DNA of 33,917 nucleotides, from the NCBI GenBank assembly GCA_949288715.1, contig CASELH010000028.1:1-33917 (forward strand), given 5' to 3'. The stretch's first letter is position 1. Each line of letters opens with the position of its first letter. Origin of the DNA: an uncultured Bacteroides sp. (GTDB taxonomy: Bacteria > Bacteroidota > Bacteroidia > Bacteroidales > Bacteroidaceae). The notes below the pieces were generated by a model, which did no database searches, was not told the DNA's origin, and saw only the letters and a list, made by a program, of their open reading frames with translations. Shown here in pieces: positions 24,752 through 32,960 of the stretch. The translations under genes were made by a program, and so were the position numbers.

Positions 24752-26434
24752 ATGAAAAAGTTCATCGTTTGCTTCATTTTTGTTCAAGCTGTTTTGAAAG
24801 TTTCTGCAGTAACACTGCCCAATATGACCTCAGTCCAAGCATTTGCGAAAATAGATACGGCTGTCCTAAATGTCCGGCATTATGTAAAGGAGTTGGATGT
24901 TAGAATTTCCAGGTTAAAGGACTTGCAGCGGCATGCTTCTACCATAGAAGAACGCTATGACATTTGTAGGCAACTGATGGATTGCTATGAGAATTATCGG
25001 TCCGATTCTACTTTTTATTATATAGACTACTGCGAGCGGATAGCTGTTGAGGCCGGGCGGGAAGATTGGCTGCTTTCGCTATCTCTTTATCGGATTAATA
25101 TTTTCTTGCAGTTGAACATGCTGCCGGTGGCAAAAGATGAACTGGACAAAATAGATGAGCACGAACTGAATCATTCCCAGTTGATGGAATATTATGTATG
25201 GTATCACACATTTTATGTACAAATGCAGAAGCATATTCAGGCATTAGATGTCACCCGCCAAGAAGAATATGAACAAAAGGCTCAATTTTATTTGAATAAA
25301 GTATATACCGAAGCTACTTTGGATGATGCTTCTTGCAAATACTTGTTGATGAACTTATATCTGGAGCAGGGAAAGATTCCTGAGATGATAGCTTATTATG
25401 AACGGAAATTGGATAATTGGGAGAGTATGTCGGAGCGTGAGGTGGCCGAACATGCTGGGGTGATTTATGATCTTTACTATCTGACGGGCAATGAAGGCCA
25501 GATGTATGCTTGGCTGTCATTTGCCGTAGACCATGCTTTCTTGCACTTCATGCGCGACTATGGCCCTCGGCTGGTGACTCGGTTGATAGAGGAGGGCGAC
25601 ATTAACCGGGCTTACCGTTACATCAGTTTCCTGCTGGTGCAAGTGGCGCGCTATCCCGATTACCGTAACTTGGATGTTTTGCCCAATCAGTTGGAGGATA
25701 TCTTTAAGATGAGCAAGGAGGCTGACTTGAAGGCTATACAGGACAGCCACCGCCGTTTCTGGGGCGCTGTAGTCATAGCCGTGGTCTTTGCGGTGTTCTC
25801 ATTGGTGACGGTCTTGTTGGTGTATAAGTTGGCTAAGCAGCGGCGTTTGCTTACGAAGCGGCACGAGCAATTGCGGACTTCGCAAGAAAGCTTGAAGCAA
25901 CAGATGGAGGAAACCCGCCGTGCGGCAAATTTGTTGGAGCAGGCCAACCGGCAGAAGGAAGCATATATAGGACAGATATTCTTGCTCTGCAACAAGAATA
26001 TTACCAAAGTGGAAGACCTCCGGCTCACCATTTACCGTCTGCTGAAGGTAGGCAAGAGCAACGAGGCCTTGACGCTGACCCAGAAGAAAGACGCCCTTTG
26101 GGCAAACGAGCTGAAAGAAATGGAAGATACGTTCGACGAAACGTTCTTGGCCATCTATCCTAATTTTGTGCAAGACTTCAATGGGCTGCTTCGTGAGGAA
26201 GAACGTTATTCAGTTTCTGGTAGTTCGTTGAACACAGAGTTGCGCATCTATGCCCTTGTGTGGCTGGGCATCAATAACAGCCAGCGCATAGCCAATCTGC
26301 TCCACCTCTCGCCCAAGACAGTCTACAACGCTCGCCTCAAGGTGCGTGGCAAGGCTTTGCCTTCCGATGAGGATTTCCCTGCGCGGGTGTGGCATCTGAA
26401 TAGAAGCGATGACGAAACTCCTTTGTTCTATTGA
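24752..26434 (+). CDS. Membrane-anchored transcriptional regulator, DUF6377 type
   Basis: The 560-residue protein has a signal sequence (MKKFIVCFIFVQAVLKVSAV), a periplasmic helical repeat region (about 30-330, TPR-like), a membrane helix (about 336-360, GAVVIAVVFAVFSLVTVLLV), a cytoplasmic coiled coil (about 362-410) and a C-terminal LuxR-like helix-turn-helix (about 496-535, LVWLGINNSQRIANLLHLSP, then KTVYNARLKVRGKA). I recognise it as the Bacteroidetes family annotated DUF6377, whose members often sit beside SusC/SusD genes; the layout parallels SusR-like membrane regulators. It probably senses a glycan in the periplasm and activates the divergent PUL. ATG 24752 gives a cleaner signal peptide than ATG 24740. 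GC content rises in the C-terminal third. Confidence 0.82.
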   Translation: MKKFIVCFIFVQAVLKVSAVTLPNMTSVQAFAKIDTAVLNVRHYVKELDVRISRLKDLQRHASTIEERYDICRQLMDCYENYRSDSTFYYIDYCERIAVEAGREDWLLSLSLYRINIFLQLNMLPVAKDELDKIDEHELNHSQLMEYYVWYHTFYVQMQKHIQALDVTRQEEYEQKAQFYLNKVYTEATLDDASCKYLLMNLYLEQGKIPEMIAYYERKLDNWESMSEREVAEHAGVIYDLYYLTGNEGQMYAWLSFAVDHAFLHFMRDYGPRLVTRLIEEGDINRAYRYISFLLVQVARYPDYRNLDVLPNQLEDIFKMSKEADLKAIQDSHRRFWGAVVIAVVFAVFSLVTVLLVYKLAKQRRLLTKRHEQLRTSQESLKQQMEETRRAANLLEQANRQKEAYIGQIFLLCNKNITKVEDLRLTIYRLLKVGKSNEALTLTQKKDALWANELKEMEDTFDETFLAIYPNFVQDFNGLLREEERYSVSGSSLNTELRIYALVWLGINNSQRIANLLHLSPKTVYNARLKVRGKALPSDEDFPARVWHLNRSDDETPLFY

Positions 26435-26444
26435 CGGGGGGGAT

Positions 26445-27230
26445 TTATTCCCTCATCCGCAGCGTGTCCGTCACCTTTATCTTCAGTTCCTTCAGTTCCC
26501 GGAGGGCGCGGTTGTAGTAGGTATCGGTCTCCAGGTCGTGGTTGTCGTGCGCGTCGAGCCCGATGATGGCGGTGCAGCCTTCGTTGGCGGCAATGTGCCA
26601 GAAGTCGGGGCAGGGATAGGAGGTGAGGCCATGGGCTTCGTTGTAGGCCACGTAGCCTATGTTGTACTCCAGCGGGATGCCGAGGCGCGCGGCGGCGCGG
26701 CAGATGTGGCGTGCGGTCAGGGTGCAATGGCGGTCCCACTCGGGGTAGGAGCGCATGAACAGGTCGGGGTGGGCCAGGCAGCAGAACAGGCCCGTCTCCA
26801 TGCCCTCGATGGCGCTTTCTTCGTACAGGTCGAGCATGTCGCGGTTGGTGGTGTGGTGGCCGAAGTAGGGGAACTTCTCGTCGGTGTGGTAGAAGTGGTT
26901 GCCGAAGATGATGTAGTCCAGTCCGTACTCCTTGATTTGTTCCTTGAGCCAATGCATGTATTCGGGGAAGTACTCGCACTCCAGGCCTATCTTTATCTGG
27001 ATGCGGTCGCGGTACTTGTCGCGCAGGGCGCGCAGGCTTTCCACGTATCCGGGCAGTTCGTCGGGCAGCATGCGCATGTCGGCCACATAGTCGGTGTGAT
27101 ACTTCCAGGGCGTGTGGTCCGAGAAGCCCAGCAGTTCATATCCGCCCTTCAGGGCGCTCAGCACGTATTCTTCGTCAGTGCCCGTGGCGTGCAGGCAACG
27201 GGTGGTATGGGTGTGATAATTTCTTTTCAT
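26445..27230 (-). CDS. PHP-domain phosphoesterase, histidinol-phosphatase-like
   Basis: The 261-residue PHP-family metal-dependent phosphoesterase starts MKRNYHTHTTRCLHATGTD. Metal-binding motifs are HTHTTR near the N-terminus, GFSDHTPW, GLECEYFPE, IIFGNHFYH, CLAHPDLF and GLDAHDNHD near the C-terminus, the complete set for a trinuclear site. The pattern resembles HisK-type histidinol phosphatases, but many such paralogues outside his operons act on other phosphomonoesters. ATG 27230 overlaps the stop of the cyclo-ligase gene in ATGA, which fixes the start; a long upstream extension in this frame is only a shadow of that gene. It is the last gene of its unit, convergent with the regulator gene. 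Confidence 0.85.
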   Translation of the reverse strand: MKRNYHTHTTRCLHATGTDEEYVLSALKGGYELLGFSDHTPWKYHTDYVADMRMLPDELPGYVESLRALRDKYRDRIQIKIGLECEYFPEYMHWLKEQIKEYGLDYIIFGNHFYHTDEKFPYFGHHTTNRDMLDLYEESAIEGMETGLFCCLAHPDLFMRSYPEWDRHCTLTARHICRAAARLGIPLEYNIGYVAYNEAHGLTSYPCPDFWHIAANEGCTAIIGLDAHDNHDLETDTYYNRALRELKELKIKVTDTLRMRE

Positions 27231-27772
27231 TGCAGAGTTATGATTTCGTCCATGCGGATGTCGTGTGCATCCGCAGGAACTGTGTTGACTAATTGATAGG
27301 GGAAGCAGATGCCAATCTTGTAGGCTCGTGTCAGGCTGGGCAGCAGGCGGTCGTAGTAGCCCTTGCCCCGGCCCAGGCGATTGCCCAGGGGGTCGAACGC
27401 CACACCGGGCACCACGGCCAGGTCGATGGCGGCATAGTCGGTGAAGTCCGCGCCCACGGGTTCGGCTATGCCGTAGCGTCCTAACGCCAGCTCGGTAGCG
27501 TTGGAACACTGGCGCAGTAGCAATCCATCGCCAGCAACCACGGGTAGCAGTACCTGTTTCACCCCGCTCCAACGGGCGATGAAGGCATGCGTGTCTACTT
27601 CGTCGGGCAGCGAGTGGTACAGCAGCACGGTCTGCGCTGCGCGAAATGCCGGGTGCGCCTCGAGCACGGCTAATATGTCAGCCGATTGCGCATTCTGCAA
27701 GCCGGAAGATTTGTGCAGGTTCTTCAAGGAAGCTATTTGCCTGCGCAATTCTTTTTTCTTGTCGTTGTTCAT
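27227..27772 (-). CDS. 5-formyltetrahydrofolate cyclo-ligase
   Basis: The 181-residue cytoplasmic enzyme converts 5-formyltetrahydrofolate plus ATP to 5,10-methenyltetrahydrofolate. The N-terminal substrate region is KKKELRRQIASLK, and the C-terminal nucleotide-binding motif is VVPGVAFDPLGNRLGRGKGY followed by YDRLL. The first 95 bases overlap the 3' end of the S41 protease gene in another frame. The start is supported by GGAGG (plus-strand 27779-27783) six bases upstream and by the conserved N-terminus. Its TGA overlaps the next start codon (ATGA). The gene is often called ygfA or fau in other species. The function is well supported. Confidence 0.92.
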   Translation of the reverse strand: MNNDKKKELRRQIASLKNLHKSSGLQNAQSADILAVLEAHPAFRAAQTVLLYHSLPDEVDTHAFIARWSGVKQVLLPVVAGDGLLLRQCSNATELALGRYGIAEPVGADFTDYAAIDLAVVPGVAFDPLGNRLGRGKGYYDRLLPSLTRAYKIGICFPYQLVNTVPADAHDIRMDEIITLQ

Positions 27773-29420
27773 CGGGTTCCTCCGTGGTTTGTTCGTCGGG
27801 AGCTTTGGGGAAGGCTTCGCCTCTCTCCAGGATGTCCAGAGCTTTCAGCACCGTGGCATCGCTTTGGTTGATGTAGCGTATGTATTCCTCCTGTCCCAGC
27901 ATGTTGTAGATGATGTTGCCATACAGGTTGCGTTCCAGCAACTGGCGCGACTTGCTGATGAGCAGGTTGCGGCGCTTCACGCCCTTCGAGCTGGCGTAGC
28001 GGATGAATTGCTCCATGATGCCCTGCTTGTTCAGGTACTCCAGCAGGCTTTCCTCGTCCTTGTACTCGCTGAGCTTGGCACGGTTGCGGTCGGTGTACTG
28101 GAAGCTGAATTGCAGAATCAGCCCCTTGTTGCTCACTTCTATCAGGTAGGAGGTGATGCCGGTGGTGTCTTGCGGCACAAAGATGTCCGGCATGATGCCG
28201 CCGCCGCCGTACACGGGGCGTCCCAGGCTGGTGGAGTAGCGCAGGTTCTCGTCGAGCTTGATGCTGTCTTTGTAGAAGAATTCGCCATGCTCGTAGCGGG
28301 CTATCCAGTCCATTTCGTACTTGCTGTTCTGCCCGCTTTCATAGGGGCGCTGTATGCACCTTCCCGATGGCGTGTAGTAGCGGGCTATGGTGAGGCGGAT
28401 GGCCGACCCGTCGCTGAAGTCGATGGGTTGTTGCACCAGTCCCTTGCCGAAGGAGCGGCGTCCCACGATGGTGCCGCGGTCGTTATCCTGTATAGCACCC
28501 GCGAAGATTTCGCTGGCCGAAGCCGACTCTTCATTCACCAGCACCACCAGCGGCGTCTGCTGGCAGCTGCCTGTACCGTTGGCATACTCCTCCATGCGGG
28601 GGTATTTGCGCCCTTCGGTGTAGACAATGAGTTTGCCTTCGGGCAAAAACTCGTTCACCATGCGCGTGGCCGCCTCCATGTATCCGCCGGTGTTGCCGCG
28701 CAGGTCTATGATGAAGCCTTTGCATTGCTGGTGGTTCAGCTGGGCGATGGCGTTGAGTAGTTCTACATGGGTGGTGCGCCCGAACTTGCTGACCAGGATG
28801 TAGCCAAAGTCGTCGTTCAGCATGTAGGCCGCGTCAATGGTGTTCTGCGGGATGTCGCCGCGGACGATGGTAAAGTCCAGCAGCTCCTTTTCGGTGGCAC
28901 GCTTGATGCCCAGTTTCACCTCGCTGCCCTTGGGGCCTTTCAGGTGGCGCATGGCCTTCTCATTGGTCAGGCCCTTGCCTACGAAGAGGCTGTCGTCTAC
29001 CGTCACGATGCGGTCGCCGGCCATCACGCCTACCTTTTCGGCAGGGCCTCCGGCCACCACGTTGTTCACGTGTATGGTGTCTTGCTGTATGGTGAACTGT
29101 ATGCCCACGCCGCTAAAGCTGCCCTCCAGCTCGGAGTTCACTTCCTCCAGGTTTTGCGCGGGGATGTAGACAGAGTGGGGGTCCAGTTCGGCCAAGATTT
29201 GGGGCATGGCCTTCTCCACCAGGTCTGTCATGTTCACGGTGTCCACATATTGGTCGTCGATGATGCGCAGCAGGGCATTCAGTTTGTTGGACGAGCCGTT
29301 GATGATGCCCAGCTTGTTGCCGCCGTAGTGCTTGGCGTAGAAGGTGCCTATCAGTATGCCTGCCACCACGCACACTGCGATGATGAGGGGCATGAAGCGG
29401 GATGTATTGGAGTTGCTCAT
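27678..29420 (-). CDS. S41-family carboxyl-terminal processing protease
   Basis: The 580-residue periplasmic serine protease is anchored by an N-terminal membrane helix (about 9-27, FMPLIIAVCVVAGILIGTFY). It has a PDZ domain (about 98-185, LEGSFSGVGIQF, GGPAEKVGVMAGDRIVTVDD) and the S41 catalytic core with IIDLRGNTGGY, S301 in ESASASEIFAGAIQD and K326 in RRSFGKGLVQQ, spaced 25 residues apart as in E. coli Tsp. The C-terminal tail (about 480-580) is charged and helical. Start MSNSNTSRFM at 29420 is preferred over a longer TTG/ATG extension to 29498. Its last 95 bases encode the start of the cyclo-ligase. It probably processes or degrades envelope proteins; the targets are unknown. Confidence 0.93.
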   Translation of the reverse strand: MSNSNTSRFMPLIIAVCVVAGILIGTFYAKHYGGNKLGIINGSSNKLNALLRIIDDQYVDTVNMTDLVEKAMPQILAELDPHSVYIPAQNLEEVNSELEGSFSGVGIQFTIQQDTIHVNNVVAGGPAEKVGVMAGDRIVTVDDSLFVGKGLTNEKAMRHLKGPKGSEVKLGIKRATEKELLDFTIVRGDIPQNTIDAAYMLNDDFGYILVSKFGRTTHVELLNAIAQLNHQQCKGFIIDLRGNTGGYMEAATRMVNEFLPEGKLIVYTEGRKYPRMEEYANGTGSCQQTPLVVLVNEESASASEIFAGAIQDNDRGTIVGRRSFGKGLVQQPIDFSDGSAIRLTIARYYTPSGRCIQRPYESGQNSKYEMDWIARYEHGEFFYKDSIKLDENLRYSTSLGRPVYGGGGIMPDIFVPQDTTGITSYLIEVSNKGLILQFSFQYTDRNRAKLSEYKDEESLLEYLNKQGIMEQFIRYASSKGVKRRNLLISKSRQLLERNLYGNIIYNMLGQEEYIRYINQSDATVLKALDILERGEAFPKAPDEQTTEEPDEQRQEKRIAQANSFLEEPAQIFRLAECAIG

Positions 29421-29750
29421 ACGTAAATGTATATTAATAAGTAAATGTACAGAATTAAATGATAATTTATCTGTGTACGCTGTGTATTTTGTTGGCACGC
29501 AGATGACGCAGACGGGCGCAGATTTACGCAGATTTATTTCTTTTCGTCATGCTGAACGTTAGTGAAGCATCTCCTAAAAGTAGGAGCAAGTAAGAGATTC
29601 TTCGATTGCGCTCAGAATGACAGATACATGACGCAGTTATTAAAAATCTGCGTAAATCTGCGCCCTTCTGCGTCATCTGCGTGCCATCGTAAACACATAG
29701 TCAAATACCCATTTAATGGTATAAACAAGGTATGATAATGTTTTCTGTTT
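29421..29750. other. Intergenic region between dCMP deaminase and S41 protease genes
   Basis: This gene-free 330-base stretch holds the nested inverted-repeat element (29493-29686), flanked by AT-rich sequence. A small dyad TACCCATTTAATGGTA lies at 29706-29721. Between the element and the S41 start, TACATTTAC occurs twice on the minus strand. I find no exact TAnnTTTG element for the S41 gene. Confidence 0.7.
29493..29686. repeat. Nested inverted-repeat element, 194 bp
   Basis: There are three concentric dyads. The outer arms 29493-29535 and 29644-29686 are complementary at 42 of 43 positions and contain four CGCAGA words each. The middle arms 29546-29573 and 29594-29621 match at 21 of 28 positions. 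The innermost CTCCTA (29571-29576) pairs with TAGGAG (29581-29586) around AAAG. The middle part resembles the GTCATTCTGAGC... repeat common in bacterial intergenic regions. No open reading frame of note lies inside, so a non-autonomous mobile or REP-like element is likely. Confidence 0.85.
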
Positions 29751-30188
29751 TTAGTGTTCATTCTCCAGGTAGATCACCTCGATGCCTGCGCGTTTCAGCA
29801 GCTCGATGCCGTCTTCCAGGCGGTATCGTTCGGAATACACCACCCGCTTGATACCAGCCTGTATGATGAGTTTGGCGCACTCTATGCAGGGCGATGCGGT
29901 GACATACAGGGTGGCGCCGTCGCTGCTGTTGTTGGAGCGCGCTATTTTGGTGATAGCGTTGGCCTCGGCGTGCAGCACGTAGGGTTTCGTCACGTTGTTC
30001 TCGTCTTCGCAAACATTCTCGAAGCCCGACGGGGTGCCGTTGTATCCGTCGGAGATGATCATCTTGTCTTTCACAATCAAGGCGCCTACCTGGCGTCGCT
30101 TGCAGTAGGAGTTTTCGGCCCAGATGCTTGCCATGCGCATGTAGCGCAGGTCTAAGGCTTCTTGTTTGGCTTTGGCAGATTCGTCCAT
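29751..30188 (-). CDS. Deoxycytidylate (dCMP) deaminase family protein
   Basis: The 145-residue zinc-dependent enzyme deaminates dCMP to dUMP, feeding dTTP synthesis. The zinc site is seen as H73 and E75 in VLHAEANAI and as C101 and C104 in SPCIECAKL. The N-terminal half contains VGALIVKDKMIISDGYNGTP, typical of dCMP and ComEB-type deaminases. ATG 30188 (MDESAKAKQEALDLRYM) is preferred; an upstream in-frame extension to 30221 adds a low-complexity MQQHTTHTNII. It follows the DUF4847 gene by 57 bases on the same strand. Confidence 0.92.
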   Translation of the reverse strand: MDESAKAKQEALDLRYMRMASIWAENSYCKRRQVGALIVKDKMIISDGYNGTPSGFENVCEDENNVTKPYVLHAEANAITKIARSNNSSDGATLYVTASPCIECAKLIIQAGIKRVVYSERYRLEDGIELLKRAGIEVIYLENEH

Positions 30189-30245
30189 GATTATATTAGT
30201 GTGTGTAGTGTGTTGTTGCATATTCTTTGTCGTGCCGGCGGGGTG

Positions 30246-30755
30246 TCATTGGGCTCTGAATCCCATCACCCTGACGGTGTTGCCATCTTTGAAGTAGAGG
30301 GTCATGGATTGGGTATCGCCTTCATACTTGTAGACGTTCAGCAGACCGTTTAGGAAGACTCGTGCCAGCTTGTCCGTTTCCGACCCCACGATTCTGCCGC
30401 TTATGCCCAGCGTGTGGTCTTTCCCGTCCACCCTTACGGAGGCGTCGTCAATGCTTGCCTTTATGCCGTGTGCCTTGCAGGTGCCGATGGTTTCGCCCTC
30501 TACTTCAGCCAGGTTGAAGGTCAAGGTGAAGTTGCCGTCCAGCTTTAGTGCCTCTCGGCTGTTTTCTTCTTCTTTCTCGCTGTTCCACAGTCCTTTGTAG
30601 AATTGCTCCTTGCCGTCCTCGTTGGCCACTCTGACCAGTTTCCAGGTCTTTTCGGTGAAAATCTCGACTACGTCGTCTTCGTTGTCGCAGGCTTGCAGGG
30701 CAGCCAGCAGCAGGCAGGCCAGCAGGCAGCAGCCCATGTGCTTCAGGTTCATCAT
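30246..30755 (-). CDS. DUF4847-type lipoprotein of unknown function
   Basis: The 169-residue protein has a lipoprotein signal (MMNLKHMGCCLLACLLLAAL, then QACDNEDD), the lipidated cysteine being the one in QAC. The mature part is a small beta-rich domain (TWKLVRVANEDGKEQFY, NFTLTFNLAEVEG, MTLYFKDGNTVRVMGF), lipocalin-like in style and consistent with a Bacteroidetes family I know as DUF4847. No activity is known. Its ATG (30755, or 30752) lies one base after the stop of the M3 peptidase gene, so translation is probably coupled. Confidence 0.8.
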   Translation of the reverse strand: MMNLKHMGCCLLACLLLAALQACDNEDDVVEIFTEKTWKLVRVANEDGKEQFYKGLWNSEKEEENSREALKLDGNFTLTFNLAEVEGETIGTCKAHGIKASIDDASVRVDGKDHTLGISGRIVGSETDKLARVFLNGLLNVYKYEGDTQSMTLYFKDGNTVRVMGFRAQ

Positions 30756-30756
30756 A

Positions 30757-32862
30757 CTATTTATTGCGTGTTATGCCGTTTCGTTTTAACAATGCGTCTA
30801 TAGTGGGTTCTTTCCCACGGAATTGCTTGTAGAGCGTCATGGGATGCTCCGTACCCCCTTTGGAGAGGATGTGCTCGCGGAAAGAGTCGGCCACCTCCGG
30901 GTTGAAGATGCCTTTTTCCTTAAACAGCGAGAAGGCATCGGCGTCCAGCACTTCCGCCCACTTGTAGCTGTAGTATCCTGCCGAATACCCTCCGGCAAAG
31001 ATGTGCGAGAACTGCACGCTCATGCACGTACCCGGCACCTCGGGCAAGAGTTGCGCCCGCTTCCAAGCCTCCTTTTCGTAGGCCTCCACGTCGCCCTCGA
31101 AGGGGGTGGTGCGGGTGTACCAGGCCATGTCGAGCAGGCCGAAGCTCACCTGGCGCAGGCAGGCGTAGGCGGCGTTGAAGTTGGACGAGTCGATAATCTT
31201 TTGCACCAGCTCGTCGGGTATGGGCTCGCCCGTCTGGTAGTGGCGGGCAAAGGTGTGCAGGAATTCCTTTTCGGTGGCGAAGTTCTCCATGAACTGCGAG
31301 GGCAGCTCCACGAAGTCCCAGTAGACGTTGGTGCCGCTCAGGCTCTCGTAGGTGGTGTTGGCAAACATGCCGTGCAGACTGTGTCCGAATTCATGCAGGA
31401 AGGTCTCCACTTCGCTGAAGGTCAGCAGGGCAGGCTTGTCTTGCGTAGGCTTGGTGAAGTTCATCACGATGGATACGTGCGGACGGCTGTTTTCGCCCGT
31501 CTCTTCGTCTATCCATTGGCCTTTGTAGCTGGTCATCCAGGCGCCCGAACGCTTGCCTGCCCGCGGGTGGAAGTCGGCGTAGAACACGGCCAGAAACGAG
31601 CCATCTTTGTCGTACACGTCGTAGGCCACCACGTCCTTGTGGTAGACGGGAATGTCGGGGTTCTTCTTGAAGGTGATGCCGTAGAGGCGGTTGGCCAGCC
31701 CGAACACGCCCTCCTTCACGTGCTCCAACTCAAAGTAGGGGCGCAGCATCTCGTCGTTGAGGTCGAACTTGCGGTGTCTCAGTTCTTGCGAGTAGTAACT
31801 CCAGTCCCAGGGCATCAGCGTGAAGTCGGGGCCTTGCTCTTCGCGGGCAATGGCCAGCACTTCGGCATATTCTTTCTGTGCGGTGGGGGTGTAGGCTTCC
31901 AGCAGCTGGTTCAGCAGCCGGTACACGTTGGCGGTGTTTTGCGCCATGCGCTCCTCCAGATTGTAGTCGGCAAAGTTGTCGTAGCCCATCAGACGGGCCA
32001 GTTCCAGGTGTATGTTGGCAATGCGTTTTACCGTTTCGAAGTTATTGTATTCGTTGTCGTGCGTGCACTTGGTGTTGTAGGCCATGTAGAGCTCGCGGCG
32101 CAGGTCGCGGTTGTCGGCATATTGCATGAAGGGGCCGTAGCTGGGTGCCTGTAGGGTGAAGGCCCAGCCTTGTTCCCCCCGTTCGCGGGCAGTTTCGGCG
32201 GCAGCCTCTATGGCGCTTTCGGGCAGGCCGGCCAGTTGGGCCTCGTCGGTCAGCAGCAGGCAGTAGTTGTTGGTCTCCTTCAGGTTGTTGTCGCTGTATT
32301 TCAGCGAGAGCAGGCTGAGCTCTTTGCACAGCTCGCGATACCGCTCCTTGTCCGCTCCTTGCAGGTTGGCGCCGTTGCGTGCAAAGGCGTTGTAGGTATC
32401 CTCCAGCAGCTTGGCCTGTTCGGCATTGAGGTGCTCGTCGGCGCGGTGCTCGTAGACGGCCTTGATGCGGGCAAACAGCGGCTCGTTCAGAAAGATGTTG
32501 TTGCTCTGCTCGCTCATCAGGGGCATCAGCTCGTTGGCTGCCTCCTGCAGGTCGTCGTTGGTTTCGGCACTGAGCAGATTGCCGAACACGTTGCTCACGC
32601 AGTCGAGCAGCGCGCCCGACTTCTCGAAGGGCACTATCGTGTTGCGGAAGGTAGGCGCCTCCGGGTTTCGGGTGATGGCGTCTATCTCCCGGTTTTGCCG
32701 GCTGATGCCTTCGCGTATGGCGGGGGCAAAGTGTTCAAGCTTTATCTTGTCGAACGGCACGGTGCCGTGCGGGGTGTCGAAGGGCTCAAAAAAGGGGTTC
32801 TGTTGTGCTTGCATCATACTGCTTATAAAACAAAGTAAAACTATTGTCAGCTTGGCTTTCAT
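30757..32862 (-). CDS. M3-family zinc metallopeptidase, peptidyl-dipeptidase Dcp-like
   Basis: The 701-residue zinc peptidase cleaves small peptides, in Dcp releasing C-terminal dipeptides. The zinc motif is HEFGH, with H490, E491 and H494, and the third ligand is E519 in WDFVELPSQFMEN. A signal peptide (MKAKLTIVLLCFISSMMQAQ) places it in the periplasm, unlike the cytoplasmic enterobacterial enzyme. Length matches the Dcp/oligopeptidase A group. ATG 32862 is chosen; the TTG two codons upstream adds nothing recognisable. It heads the run M3, DUF4847, dCMP deaminase. A weak CAATTTTG -7-like sequence lies upstream. Confidence 0.92.
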   Translation of the reverse strand: MKAKLTIVLLCFISSMMQAQQNPFFEPFDTPHGTVPFDKIKLEHFAPAIREGISRQNREIDAITRNPEAPTFRNTIVPFEKSGALLDCVSNVFGNLLSAETNDDLQEAANELMPLMSEQSNNIFLNEPLFARIKAVYEHRADEHLNAEQAKLLEDTYNAFARNGANLQGADKERYRELCKELSLLSLKYSDNNLKETNNYCLLLTDEAQLAGLPESAIEAAAETARERGEQGWAFTLQAPSYGPFMQYADNRDLRRELYMAYNTKCTHDNEYNNFETVKRIANIHLELARLMGYDNFADYNLEERMAQNTANVYRLLNQLLEAYTPTAQKEYAEVLAIAREEQGPDFTLMPWDWSYYSQELRHRKFDLNDEMLRPYFELEHVKEGVFGLANRLYGITFKKNPDIPVYHKDVVAYDVYDKDGSFLAVFYADFHPRAGKRSGAWMTSYKGQWIDEETGENSRPHVSIVMNFTKPTQDKPALLTFSEVETFLHEFGHSLHGMFANTTYESLSGTNVYWDFVELPSQFMENFATEKEFLHTFARHYQTGEPIPDELVQKIIDSSNFNAAYACLRQVSFGLLDMAWYTRTTPFEGDVEAYEKEAWKRAQLLPEVPGTCMSVQFSHIFAGGYSAGYYSYKWAEVLDADAFSLFKEKGIFNPEVADSFREHILSKGGTEHPMTLYKQFRGKEPTIDALLKRNGITRNK

Positions 32863-32901
32863 CGTCAATCTTCAGCTGGTTTATATTGACGGCAAAATTG
32901 C

Positions 32902-32933
32902 AAAAAAAATAGGCGACTTCTATCGAGGCCGCC
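32902..32933 (-). terminator. Intrinsic terminator of gapdh
   Basis: On the minus strand a stem of GGCGGC with GTCGCC (one G-U pair), extended by two pairs past a mismatch around a GATA loop, is followed by TA and eight T residues. It starts 28 bases after the gapdh stop codon and separates gapdh from the M3 peptidase gene. Confidence 0.8.
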
Positions 32934-32960
32934 CATTCTTTAATATTTTCTAACTGTAAA

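Noticed and set aside
27231-27572. N-terminal extension of the PHP-domain protein
   Set aside because: The extra 114 codons are an out-of-frame reading of the cyclo-ligase gene; the real start is the ATG in the ATGA overlap.
29493-29686. Insertion sequence
   Set aside because: Long inverted repeats are present, but only about 108 bases lie between them, with no transposase gene; it is treated as a non-autonomous or REP-like element.
30823-32154. 443-codon open frame antisense to the M3 peptidase gene
   Set aside because: It is a valine- and histidine-rich mirror of the coding strand without any family signature.
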